Origin: Deltaproteobacteria bacterium
Lineage (GTDB): Bacteria > Bdellovibrionota > Bdellovibrionia > Bdellovibrionales > JAMPXM01
Direction of reading: 5' to 3'
Length of the DNA: 64,000 nucleotides
NCBI GenBank assembly: GCA_017302795.1
Contig: JAFLCB010000001.1
Span: 1 to 64,000, forward strand
The position numbers and the translations under genes are program-made. The notes beneath the pieces are model-generated. The model ran no database searches. It was given only the letters and a program-made list of their open reading frames with translations, and was not told the DNA's origin. Numbering within the stretch: position 1 is the first letter of the stretch; each line of letters begins with the position of its first letter. Below, piece after piece: positions 1-7,547 of the stretch.

Positions 1-73
1 AGATGGGTACGAACTCTACAAAAAATACGTGATCGAAAAAACGGAGGTGACGGCAGAACTAGAAATGATCTAA
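1..73 (+). CDS. C-terminal end of an unidentified protein (partial)
   Basis: An open frame runs in from the left edge and ends at TAA 71-73. Only about 23 residues are visible (ending ELEMI), a charged Lys/Glu-rich tail typical of a soluble protein end. Nothing identifies the family. It converges on the minus-strand gene that follows, and the two stop codons overlap. It could be a chance frame, hence the low confidence. Confidence 0.3.
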   Translation, partial: DGYELYKKYVIEKTEVTAELEMI

Positions 74-489
74 GTCGAAAACCTCTCGAACGAGGGCGCG
101 TTGTAAACGCAATTCTCAACTACCGCATTTAATAGGTTAGCCTCAAAACGGTTTTCGATCGCCATTGGTGAAAGGCGAATAACGTGCGTTACCTTGAAGT
201 CCGCGAACGGAAGGTCATGGAGAAACTGGCACTCCATCCAGTTTTCAATTTCCGAGTTTGAAGCACTTTTGACAGAACTGACAATAGAGTTTTCCCATTC
301 ACGCACGCCACTCTCACCCCGCTGAGCTTGCTCAAACGCCAGAAGAAGCTTTTGTTTCCAGATCTTCAAATCTGACACTTCGATTGGTGGCGACTTCGCA
401 TTCGCGATCGATTCAAGCCCAAAAAGTCCCGCGGTGCCAATAGCACCCAAGACGGACGCTGATTTTTGAAGTAGGTCTCGCCTCGTCAT
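70..489 (-). CDS. Small exported protein with Tat-like signal
   Basis: A 139-residue protein. The N-terminus carries twin arginines followed by DLLQK (residues 3-9), then a moderately hydrophobic Ala/Gly/Leu stretch to about residue 30 ending in an ANA-type cleavage site. That matches a twin-arginine signal, so export in folded form is likely. The mature part of about 108 residues is mixed helical, has two cysteines and no recognisable motif. The layout (Tat signal on a small helical domain) resembles small accessory subunits exported with Tat oxidoreductases, but no partner oxidoreductase is visible. The start at 489 is divergent from the SGNH gene starting at 516, so the 26 bases between them must hold both start regions. 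Function unknown. Confidence 0.6.
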   Translation of the reverse strand: MTRRDLLQKSASVLGAIGTAGLFGLESIANAKSPPIEVSDLKIWKQKLLLAFEQAQRGESGVREWENSIVSSVKSASNSEIENWMECQFLHDLPFADFKVTHVIRLSPMAIENRFEANLLNAVVENCVYNAPSFERFST

Positions 490-515
490 TAGCTTTCACA
501 CTATACTATTTCAAG

Positions 516-1331
516 ATGTTAAACAAAGTGTACCGCCTTACAGCTGTCTCAAAGCGAATCGCTTTAATCTCGGCCATGTGGCTTGGTGCAAGCGGATGCG
601 CATCACCTAGCGAAAAGGTCGAGCTTTCTGAAAAATGGCGGACCTTTCTTCCAAGAAACATGTTCGTTCGGTCCCCGAATCTTTATAAAACTATTGAAAC
701 CCGCGTGCGCCAAAACGACGCGGTGTCAAAATGTGCTGTTGGTCAATGTTCGGATTTATTGAAAGACGGCCGGTACGTCGTTGAACGATTTGGATTTCGC
801 ACGATGAAGGTCATCGAAAATACGTATCCGATTTATTCCGCGACCTATTTCGTCAAGGATAGAGGACGTATCGATTCCGATACAAGCAACAAGCCTCAGC
901 CCAAGCCTCAGCGGCCAACCGTCGTAATTGCTGGCGACAGCAATACATGGGGAGAAGGTCATAATTTTGAAGACACGTTCATTGGTCTTTTGGCACGTCG
1001 ATTTCCAAACATAGATTTCGTGAATCTTTCGCACTGTCCATTTCAAGAAGAGTGCGTCATACCCGAAAAAATCAGACTTGACCAAGACTCAGGTCCTGCA
1101 CTTTTAATTCTTCCGATGTTTGACTCGACAACCGCTGAAAACCGAAAAAGATTGATACGCCTTTCGGAGGCATTGCCGCCAATTGCGAGACTTGTCGATT
1201 TTGAAAAATTCGAATTCGATCGGATCACGAATGGCAGGCACGTCGACTACCCCACGCGCCTACTTTCGAAATTTGGCCATGCACTTGTGGCTGATGAACT
1301 GGCGGAAATTATTTCTTCAACATTAAAGTGA
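516..1331 (+). CDS. SGNH-hydrolase-like lipoprotein
   Basis: A 271-residue protein with a signal peptide ending in a lipobox (LGASGC, Cys28), so probably a lipid-anchored envelope protein. After a poorly conserved 100-residue region comes VVIAGDSN at 137-144, which matches block I of the SGNH/GDSL superfamily with Ser142 as the expected nucleophile. The C-terminus has RHVDYPTRLLSKFGHALVAD (241-260). This is placed like the block V Asp/His region, but the usual DxxH spacing is altered, so activity is uncertain. SGNH proteins often partner membrane O-acyltransferases in envelope glycan acylation. A polytopic membrane protein with a faint MBOAT look lies at 3270, which makes such a pairing conceivable. 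The 3' end overlaps the convergent gene by 23 bases. Confidence 0.5.
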   Translation: MLNKVYRLTAVSKRIALISAMWLGASGCASPSEKVELSEKWRTFLPRNMFVRSPNLYKTIETRVRQNDAVSKCAVGQCSDLLKDGRYVVERFGFRTMKVIENTYPIYSATYFVKDRGRIDSDTSNKPQPKPQRPTVVIAGDSNTWGEGHNFEDTFIGLLARRFPNIDFVNLSHCPFQEECVIPEKIRLDQDSGPALLILPMFDSTTAENRKRLIRLSEALPPIARLVDFEKFEFDRITNGRHVDYPTRLLSKFGHALVADELAEIISSTLK

Positions 1332-2397
1332 GCGCCGTCGCGTCACCGTTGTACCAATGTGCATTTACAACTCCCGCTATGGAAAGTTCGCGAAGGATCC
1401 AATAGACACGGGCATCGCCTGGCCCATTTCCCACCACTATAACTCTTGATTTCCCGCGCGAAGGATCTCGGACAAATTCCATTATTGGAGCCACATTAAG
1501 CTTGATATCAGTTAGCTGAGATAGTTTTACGCTCCAACTGAATTTAGTCAGTTTATCGTCCGGCGTGCCTTCTCCATACTCGAATGGAAATGCGTTCGGC
1601 AGTGGGACCTTTGCCGCTTCCGCCCGCGACCGAATGTCCAAAATTAGGTAGGGACCTTTCGAAACGATTGATGCATTTTCTTTGGTTAATTCAGAGTAGC
1701 GAAAGTGAAACTTCGGTATTTCAGCTTCCTTGAAATTCGATTCGCCTCTTCGCTCGACTCTGATCAGCACGGCATCCGTGGCTACAATCTTTAGATCGGC
1801 AAAATCTGCTGCTACGATTCCGAGTTGCGACCAAACGGTTGGTTTGATTTTTGCGTAATCTAACTCAATCAGCTCCTTAATTTCGAATCTCCCCAGGCGC
1901 TCGACATAGTGCTCTGCGTCCTCATCGCCATAGTACAGCACTTCGACGAGGCTCCCCGTTTCAAAGCATCGTCGGCTTCCATAACTGAACAACAAGCCGC
2001 CTTTTTGAGATTCAATCTTCTGCTTTAGACCCACAGAAAGAATCGGAAACCCGGTCTCGACGGGGGTGCCGCCGCGATTGCACGGGGTTGTCTTAGGTTT
2101 TATAGGAAAACCCGCATTCTTCGAAAACGAGGCAATCTGAGACGCACTAACTGGAACCTGCGGATCCAAAACCATATGAGCCCAATGCCCGAAAGCTGCT
2201 CTCCGCGCCGGTTTTGTTAGGACCTGACTTACAGATAATAATGTAGACTCCCCTGCTTGCTGAACTCTGACTGCAGCCTCTCCGTCTCGACCAGCCTGCT
2301 CAGGACCTTTTTCCTGGCTGAAAATACGCCAACCGATTACACCAACTGCGCTCGCAATGAGTACCGCTAACCCGATGTCTAATATTTTAAATTTCAC
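1309..2397 (-). CDS. Membrane-anchored protein with cysteine-less rhodanese-like domain
   Basis: A 362-residue protein: one N-terminal membrane segment (about residues 7-25), then an unassigned region of about 200 residues, then a C-terminal rhodanese-like fold. The rhodanese resemblance is YLILDIRSRAEA followed by PNAFPFEY, and later VIVVGNGPGDARVYWILREL. In active rhodaneses the residue after the VV strand is the persulfide Cys in a CxxGxR loop; here the loop reads GNGPGDAR without a Cys, so sulfur transfer is not expected and a binding role is likely. The start codon is GTG at 2397-2395. It shares one base with the TAG stop of the upstream gene (TAGTG), which implies translational coupling to the hydroxylase-like gene. 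Confidence 0.55.
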   Translation of the reverse strand: MKFKILDIGLAVLIASAVGVIGWRIFSQEKGPEQAGRDGEAAVRVQQAGESTLLSVSQVLTKPARRAAFGHWAHMVLDPQVPVSASQIASFSKNAGFPIKPKTTPCNRGGTPVETGFPILSVGLKQKIESQKGGLLFSYGSRRCFETGSLVEVLYYGDEDAEHYVERLGRFEIKELIELDYAKIKPTVWSQLGIVAADFADLKIVATDAVLIRVERRGESNFKEAEIPKFHFRYSELTKENASIVSKGPYLILDIRSRAEAAKVPLPNAFPFEYGEGTPDDKLTKFSWSVKLSQLTDIKLNVAPIMEFVRDPSRGKSRVIVVGNGPGDARVYWILRELSIAGVVNAHWYNGDATALTLMLKK

Positions 2398-3200
2398 TAG
2401 AGCCCCGCCTCCTGAATAATTTGATCGATTGGTCTACAGCAACCAATCAAGTCTGGTCTATCGTATGGATTCAAGTGGATCGAAAGAACTATCCTCGAAG
2501 TCGATCCAAAGTTGTACACAGAATGCATTCGGCCAGTATCAAACCAATGCAACCGTCCGTCGGCAGGAATTTGAAACCGTTGCCCCTCAACCTCCCAACT
2601 GACATCATCGTTGGTCGCGAGCACAGTGTGTAGGCGAATCTGTTGATAATATGGAAGATCGACATGAGACGCCACGACGCCTGATGGGAGGAGCTCAAAA
2701 AGTCGAATTTTCGTAACCGGGGATTTAAACAAAGACCGGATAACTTTAACTAAGCCCGGCGCTACGTCGTTGGTTGCCGAAAAGTCGCGGTCGACATCCG
2801 TCGACTCGATTGAATAGCCTCTTTCTCCTTTTACTGTAGGTCCAACAGCGGTCGAGTCAAATCGGCCATCAGAACCGTAATATTTAGCTGCGTCGTGCGT
2901 CGGATCTTCGGCACCTGGACGAAAGGTCAGTCCAACGCCGCGGTAGGTTCGTCGGCGTTTCCCTGTTTTCGAATCAATAATGATCGGTTCGAATAGTTCT
3001 TCACTGATCACCTTCGTAGCGAGGTCGGCAAGCAAATCAGAAGGTAGTTGGTATATTTCAGGCAGCTTCAAATAAAGCTGGTCGCACTTCGGCCAAGTAG
3101 TCTGTGGAGCGTAATAATGAGCAACCTCAGGCCAAGTTCCGACGGTGCTACCGATTACTTTTTGTCGATCAATTGCCATCTGCCTTAAATAATATGTCAT
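2397..3200 (-). CDS. Aspartyl/asparaginyl beta-hydroxylase-like 2OG-Fe(II) oxygenase
   Basis: A 267-residue protein with the signature of the Asp/Asn hydroxylase family in its C-terminal half: RLFELLPSG, then SHVD with His179 and Asp181, RLH at 189-191, GRMHSVYN with His226, and SRIVLSIH with Arg236. His179, Asp181 and His226 fit the 2-His-1-carboxylate iron site, and Arg236 fits the 2-oxoglutarate-binding arginine. The family hydroxylates Asp/Asn side chains in peptides or acts in natural-product tailoring; the substrate here is unknown. No signal peptide is seen, so it is probably cytoplasmic. It is first in a two-gene operon with the rhodanese-like gene (one-base overlap) and divergent from the membrane protein at 3270, with a 69-base shared upstream region. 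Confidence 0.65.
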   Translation of the reverse strand: MTYYLRQMAIDRQKVIGSTVGTWPEVAHYYAPQTTWPKCDQLYLKLPEIYQLPSDLLADLATKVISEELFEPIIIDSKTGKRRRTYRGVGLTFRPGAEDPTHDAAKYYGSDGRFDSTAVGPTVKGERGYSIESTDVDRDFSATNDVAPGLVKVIRSLFKSPVTKIRLFELLPSGVVASHVDLPYYQQIRLHTVLATNDDVSWEVEGQRFQIPADGRLHWFDTGRMHSVYNFGSTSRIVLSIHLNPYDRPDLIGCCRPIDQIIQEAGL

Positions 3201-3269
3201 GACGCTTGAATGGCAAACATCTTATGCTTTTGTTTTGAATATTCTTAATCCGCGAGGTCGATCGTCGAA

Positions 3270-4685
3270 ATGAGCCGTTTCATTCGAAAGCTGGTTATCA
3301 CATATCATCTTAACTGGAGCAGCACAGTTACGCTGTTTTCTGGGATTGCGCTGATCGGATTCATCACGTCGCCTACCGTGATATTGATTTTTGTTCTTGG
3401 TGCGGTATCGACTATTTTCCCAGAAATACGGCGCCTCAGTCTTTTTGCGGCATGTCTCGTTAATATTTTTTTGATGAACTCGTACTTAAGAAGCTTCGAC
3501 ATTGGGCCTCTTCATTTAGTTCCCTTTTTTATCTTTAATAGCGCGTTCATACTGCTGTTCGACAAATTCGCGGCGCTCCGGCGCCACTACTTTCTGTTGA
3601 TGTTTGCGCTGATCATGATTATCGGTCTTATTCAAGGCTCACTCGGTAAACTGGGAATCTCAAACAGAGATGCCATTCTCGCCTCTACACCGATCGTCGC
3701 CAATATCTGGGCGTACATGAACTATATAAAGCTTCCGATCCGTTCGCTGACGTTCATCGAACGCGTGGTGTGGCTGCGGCCGTTTTGGTATCGATGGGTT
3801 ATTCCATATGGAAGCAACCGAGAGATTTCCGATGCGATTGACGGTCCCGTGACCGTGAATGTCGCGGATATCACGCGGGCCCTTCGAATTCTCGCTTTAA
3901 TTACAATCGGGATGTTTTTTTTCGAAAACCTCGTTTTTGAGAAAAACGAGGTTTTTCCGAGGGTCGATTGGATTCCACATCTCTTAAATTACCCGTTGGT
4001 TTATCGGGATGGTTATGCCGCAGCCATCGAAGCCGCCGGCACCGCGACTCAGCTTCAACGCTCCCTTTACTATCTCGCCGTTCAGTCTGCAGCTACAGTC
4101 CAGTTTCTTTTTATCATTGCTCTTTACTCGACGGCCGCAATAACAACTGCACGTTTTGCCGGATTCAAAATTGATCTTCACGTCAGAGATTTCTGGAATG
4201 CCAAAAACTTCGGTGATTTTTATTTTCGGACCAACCACCACTTTTCTTTGTTGATTCGAAACCATCTTCTTCCCAAGTTGTCGCGAATCAAAGTTCCACT
4301 ACTTTGGGATTCAATGAGGCAGGCTTTGGTTGTCGCAGCAGGAGTATTCGTCGTCAGCAGTTTGTCGATGTATGTTGGTCGGGGGCTGTTTTTGGGCGGG
4401 AATATTCACTTTGAAGATAGGCTGGCTACCTACTTTTCCAATTATCATTATTCTACCCTGACCGCTTTGGTTTGCGCGGTGCACGTTTTCATTCGGAAAA
4501 AGAGCCTGGCACCATCAGGAAGGGTGCTTGCGTTGATCTGGCGAGTCGGACGACCGTGCCTCTATTTTTTGGTTTTTCAGTTCACCTTGATTTTCGGGTT
4601 TCACTTTTTAAAGACGACCCCCGAGACTAAGCTTCAATTTGCAGCCGATATCCTTAAACTGTTTCAGTTTGATACATATTTTTAA
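3270..4685 (+). CDS. Polytopic membrane protein, weakly MBOAT-like
   Basis: A 471-residue protein with roughly ten hydrophobic segments, an inner-membrane protein. A central polar stretch contains DFWNAKNFGDFYFRTNHH, which loosely recalls the RDFW...RWH region of membrane-bound O-acyltransferases (AlgI/DltB). The later hydrophobic segment of that family with its WHG-type active-site His is not apparent, though there is a His in LVCAVHVF. The MBOAT assignment is therefore only a suggestion. It starts a plus-strand set with a radical SAM protein, a crotonase and a desaturase, though 55 AU-rich bases separate it from the next gene, so it may be transcribed separately. An alternative is an unrelated multi-pass transporter or polymerase-like protein. 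Confidence 0.4.
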   Translation: MSRFIRKLVITYHLNWSSTVTLFSGIALIGFITSPTVILIFVLGAVSTIFPEIRRLSLFAACLVNIFLMNSYLRSFDIGPLHLVPFFIFNSAFILLFDKFAALRRHYFLLMFALIMIIGLIQGSLGKLGISNRDAILASTPIVANIWAYMNYIKLPIRSLTFIERVVWLRPFWYRWVIPYGSNREISDAIDGPVTVNVADITRALRILALITIGMFFFENLVFEKNEVFPRVDWIPHLLNYPLVYRDGYAAAIEAAGTATQLQRSLYYLAVQSAATVQFLFIIALYSTAAITTARFAGFKIDLHVRDFWNAKNFGDFYFRTNHHFSLLIRNHLLPKLSRIKVPLLWDSMRQALVVAAGVFVVSSLSMYVGRGLFLGGNIHFEDRLATYFSNYHYSTLTALVCAVHVFIRKKSLAPSGRVLALIWRVGRPCLYFLVFQFTLIFGFHFLKTTPETKLQFAADILKLFQFDTYF

Positions 4686-4740
4686 TGCTTCTCCCCCTTT
4701 TTCGTAGACGCAAGAAAGAATAAAATAGAAAATTTTAATA

Positions 4741-5637
4741 ATGAACTATTTTGAAGTCGAACCCAATGCCAATCCATTCAAAGTTATATATGTGAATGCG
4801 TCCAATCGCTGCAACATGGCTTGTCACAATTGCATTATTCCGAATCGGACTGCTCCCGATCTCGACCATCTGAAATTCGAAAGCTTTCTACGACAACTTC
4901 CTTCGCGAGTGGAAATCCGTCTTTTCGGCGGGGAACCGACTCTTAATCCTCATCTGCCCGAGATTATTCATTCCACGAGAGAGCTGGGGCACTCTTGCAC
5001 TTTGGTAACTAACGGCCTGAAACTTGCGGACTTTTCCTACTGCGAAACGCTTCACAAGGCGGGCCTTAGAGAAGTCAGTTTTTCAATGAATGGAGGAACC
5101 GACCGAGAGCTTTACAAGAAAATTGATAATCTTGATTGCCTCGACCGAAAACTTCAAGCGGTTGAGAATGCCGTAAAACTTAGAATGCGACTACGACTTG
5201 GATCGATTCTCATGAAGGGCCACAACGATCAGGTCCCAAAAATGCTTTTTGAACTGGCTAAGAAGTTTGATGTTCCGACGACTTTAAATTTCAGAAACGT
5301 CGCTCAGCTTGGCCGATATACTTTAGAAAAAAATGAAAACTTTGAGTTCGTAGAGATGGTAAGGCACATTTGTAATCAGCTCGGATACGATTTTGAAAAT
5401 GCGATGAAGAGCAATGTCATAAATGCGCTCGAACAGGAACGGATTGTCCTTTTCTCGGAACGCGAAAAAACAAAGCTGTTGGGACACAAACATGACATTT
5501 GGATCAAAGTTACTGATTGGTCGCCTCCTGGCGCGAATATTCCGGATCCGGACAGCAACCGGCGTGGGCGCATGACGCAAGACTTCCGAATTGCACTTTT
5601 CTTCGAGCACATTAAGAAAAATGAGAACATCTATTGA
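4741..5637 (+). CDS. Radical SAM enzyme
   Basis: A 298-residue protein with the radical SAM cluster motif CNMACHNC (Cys24, Cys28, Cys31) and the SAM-binding GGEP motif (Gly63-Pro66), followed by VTNG (strand 3) and SFSMNGG. The C-terminal third has no further cysteine cluster, so no SPASM or auxiliary cluster is evident; it looks like a single-cluster enzyme. The substrate cannot be read from sequence. It shares its TGA with the TTG start of the crotonase gene (4-base overlap), and that gene overlaps the desaturase in turn, so the three are one translational unit. The context suggests modification of an acyl chain or of a peptide/lipid conjugate. Confidence 0.75.
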   Translation: MNYFEVEPNANPFKVIYVNASNRCNMACHNCIIPNRTAPDLDHLKFESFLRQLPSRVEIRLFGGEPTLNPHLPEIIHSTRELGHSCTLVTNGLKLADFSYCETLHKAGLREVSFSMNGGTDRELYKKIDNLDCLDRKLQAVENAVKLRMRLRLGSILMKGHNDQVPKMLFELAKKFDVPTTLNFRNVAQLGRYTLEKNENFEFVEMVRHICNQLGYDFENAMKSNVINALEQERIVLFSEREKTKLLGHKHDIWIKVTDWSPPGANIPDPDSNRRGRMTQDFRIALFFEHIKKNENIY

Positions 5638-6374
5638 AATTTGTTTTTGATGCCGATCCTGAGGACTTCTGTCCTATTTCTGACATTGCAGACCGACGCG
5701 CGGTTACCGAGGATGCGGCGCGGATTAAATTCATTGCTGAGAATGGTCGGTTTTTGTTCGATCGAGCTTCGATTTCTGAACTCACCCACCTAATAGAAAC
5801 TAACGGTCCTAAGTACAGAACAATTCAACTTCAATCGGAAAATCCGAAAATTTTCTCGCAGGGTTTTGATACCAGACAGTTTCGATTTGCCACTAAGACT
5901 TTAGAAGATTGGGCATACGGCTTAGGGCTAGGGCAAAAGCTGGTGACCACAATTCTTCACAGCCCAGCTAGAATAGTAGCGCAGGTTGACGGACTTTGCA
6001 TCGGTGCAGGATTTGAATTTGCACTTGCCTGTCATCAAATAGACTTTGGCCCTTCAGCAAGAGTCCAGTTTCCCGAATTTAAGTCAGGACTAGTTACCGG
6101 CTACGGCGGCGTCTATCTCTTTACCAGGAAATTTGGACATCAAGGTATTTTGAGTCGTCTCCTGGCCGGCGATTTGGTCAATGCACGATTGCTTACACCC
6201 ATTGATTCGCCCGAAAAAATTGAGCCTGATGAGTATTCATTTCTACAGATCGATCAGCGAAACGTTATTTTTGAATTGATAAATGCGCCGTCGTTGGAAG
6301 CCTCTCAAACGCTGGCAACTCGAGCCTTCCTGGAATGCGTGAAACGCCGATCTCCTGAAAGTTTCAAGCAATGA
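5634..6374 (+). CDS. Enoyl-CoA hydratase/isomerase (crotonase) family protein
   Basis: A 246-residue crotonase-fold protein. IFSQGFD (73-79) fits the first oxyanion-hole segment, GLCIGAGFEFALACH (120-134) the second, and FPEFKSG (147-152) the following helix. Glu128 and Glu148 lie 20 residues apart, as do the two catalytic glutamates of enoyl-CoA hydratases and of RpfF-type diffusible-signal-factor synthases, so an active hydratase/thioesterase is plausible. The N-terminal 60 residues are divergent and the protein is shorter than RpfF. Translation begins at TTG 5634, overlapping the radical SAM stop; the stop overlaps the desaturase ATG at 6371. Pairing with a desaturase points to unsaturated acyl-CoA or acyl-ACP chemistry. 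Confidence 0.65.
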   Translation: MKFVFDADPEDFCPISDIADRRAVTEDAARIKFIAENGRFLFDRASISELTHLIETNGPKYRTIQLQSENPKIFSQGFDTRQFRFATKTLEDWAYGLGLGQKLVTTILHSPARIVAQVDGLCIGAGFEFALACHQIDFGPSARVQFPEFKSGLVTGYGGVYLFTRKFGHQGILSRLLAGDLVNARLLTPIDSPEKIEPDEYSFLQIDQRNVIFELINAPSLEASQTLATRAFLECVKRRSPESFKQ

Positions 6375-7126
6375 GAAAGATTTCGATGCACTACCAGGTG
6401 AATATCGTAAAGATTGCTTTCCACGTCGGTGCGATCGTGGGGCTTTGTACCTTGCCCATTGGCAACTGGTGGATCGCCTCCATTTTGGGGTATTTTCTAT
6501 TCAGCCGAATTGGCGGAGATGTGGGTTTTCACCGCTACTTCACACATAAAAGTTTTCAAGCGAGCGCGTTGGTTGAAAAAGCGCTTCTTGTTTTAGGAAC
6601 CCTTGACTGCAAAGGTAGCATGTTTTCATGGGTTACTAGCCATATCGCACACCACGCACACGCGGACAAAAAGGGTGACCCACATTCTCCTCATCGAATC
6701 GGGTTCTTTAAAGTCTGGATAGTTGATTGGGAGACATTTCCTGTTTCCGGTAGATCAATTGCGCCTTATCTTCGACGCCCCCTCTATCGCTTCACACACG
6801 AGAATTATCTTTGGATCATAGCAGTGTTCGCAGTTGGCTTGGGCTCTATCAACCTACATCTGTTAGTGTATTTTTACTGTGTCCCCATGGTATGCTCGAT
6901 TCATATGACAGGTATTATTAATACGGTTGGGCATTCTCTCGGCTACAGGAACTTTAATATCGACGACGAGAGCCGCAACAATTTAATCGTCAATTTTCTT
7001 TCTCTTGGCGGAGGTTTACACAACAATCACCACGCTCGACCAAGCTCTCCGTCACAGGCCACGGATCGATGGTTTGAAATCGACCCCGCAAACGCAGTAA
7101 TAAAGCTGATTCGCAAAAAGGCCTAA
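6371..7126 (+). CDS. Membrane acyl-CoA (delta-9 type) fatty acid desaturase
   Basis: A 251-residue integral membrane protein with the three histidine boxes of the di-iron acyl-CoA desaturases: HRYFTH (54-59), HIAHHAH (91-97) and HNNHH (217-221), plus TVGHSLGYRNF, where His189 matches an extra ligand. Hydrophobic segments lie between the boxes as expected. It would introduce a double bond into an acyl chain at the cytoplasmic membrane, using electrons from a ferredoxin or cytochrome not present here. It is the last gene of the overlapping radical SAM-crotonase-desaturase unit. A decayed copy of its C-terminal third lies about 200 bases downstream (7333-7547), showing past duplication. Confidence 0.85.
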   Translation: MRKISMHYQVNIVKIAFHVGAIVGLCTLPIGNWWIASILGYFLFSRIGGDVGFHRYFTHKSFQASALVEKALLVLGTLDCKGSMFSWVTSHIAHHAHADKKGDPHSPHRIGFFKVWIVDWETFPVSGRSIAPYLRRPLYRFTHENYLWIIAVFAVGLGSINLHLLVYFYCVPMVCSIHMTGIINTVGHSLGYRNFNIDDESRNNLIVNFLSLGGGLHNNHHARPSSPSQATDRWFEIDPANAVIKLIRKKA

Positions 7127-7134
7127 CCGAGTTT

Positions 7135-7332
7135 CGCCGATAAAACGTGAAGCATGAAGGCAACGAAAGAACACACAGGCTGCTGGTTAAACAAAATTTT
7201 CCTGACTCTTCTCAATGCCATTCATGCTGCTATCAGCACCACTGGTTGCACAAATTTTCTCGAGTAAATAGAAGATCATCTTCAAGCTGCACGAATCGAT
7301 GAAGCATTGGCCCTGATCTAAAAAGGCTCGGT
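7135..7332 (+). pseudogene. Decayed 5' copy of the lipoprotein gene at 8810
   Basis: The sequence from CGCCGATAAAA onward aligns base for base, with scattered substitutions and small indels, to the upstream region and first ~190 bases of the intact lipoprotein gene at 8810. Shared stretches include CTGGTTAA, AAAATTTTCCT, the Thr-Gly-Cys lipobox region (ACTGGTTGCAC) and GAAGATCATCTTCAAGC. The ATG at 7154 aligns with the ATG at 8810, which supports that start for the intact gene. The copy has in-frame stops (TAAATAG after the lipobox) and breaks off at about 7332, where homology jumps to the desaturase. Not expected to be translated. Confidence 0.8.
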
Positions 7333-7547
7333 CTATTGAACACGGTTGGCCATTCTATCGGCTATCGAAATTTTAATACGGATGACGAAAGTCGAAACAA
7401 AACAATTTAGTGGTGAACTTTTTGTCGCTCGGCGGTGGCCTCCACAACAATCATCACGCCCGACCGAGCGCGGCTTCACAGGCTACAAATCGACGGTACG
7501 AAGTTGACCCCGCGGCAGCTGTCATTCGGATGATTGCCGGCAGCTAG
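7333..7547 (+). pseudogene. Decayed 3' copy of the desaturase gene
   Basis: Translated in two frames, this segment matches the last ~68 residues of the intact desaturase: NTVGHSIGYRNFNTDDESRN, then a shift, then NLVVNFLSLGGGLHNNHH and ARPSAASQAT, ending [11 protein letters not shown] with TAG at 7545-7547. An insertion of about five bases after CGAAAC breaks the frame and creates TAG/TGA stops. Nucleotide similarity to 6910-7126 is high but not exact, mostly third-position changes, so the copy evolved as a functional gene for a while before decay. It is fused at its 5' side to the lipoprotein remnant. Its stop overlaps the end of the convergent GMP-reductase-like gene. Confidence 0.85.

Noticed and set aside
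7127-7547. Insertion sequence remnant
   Set aside because: No terminal inverted repeats or transposase similarity; both halves are explained by neighbouring genes.
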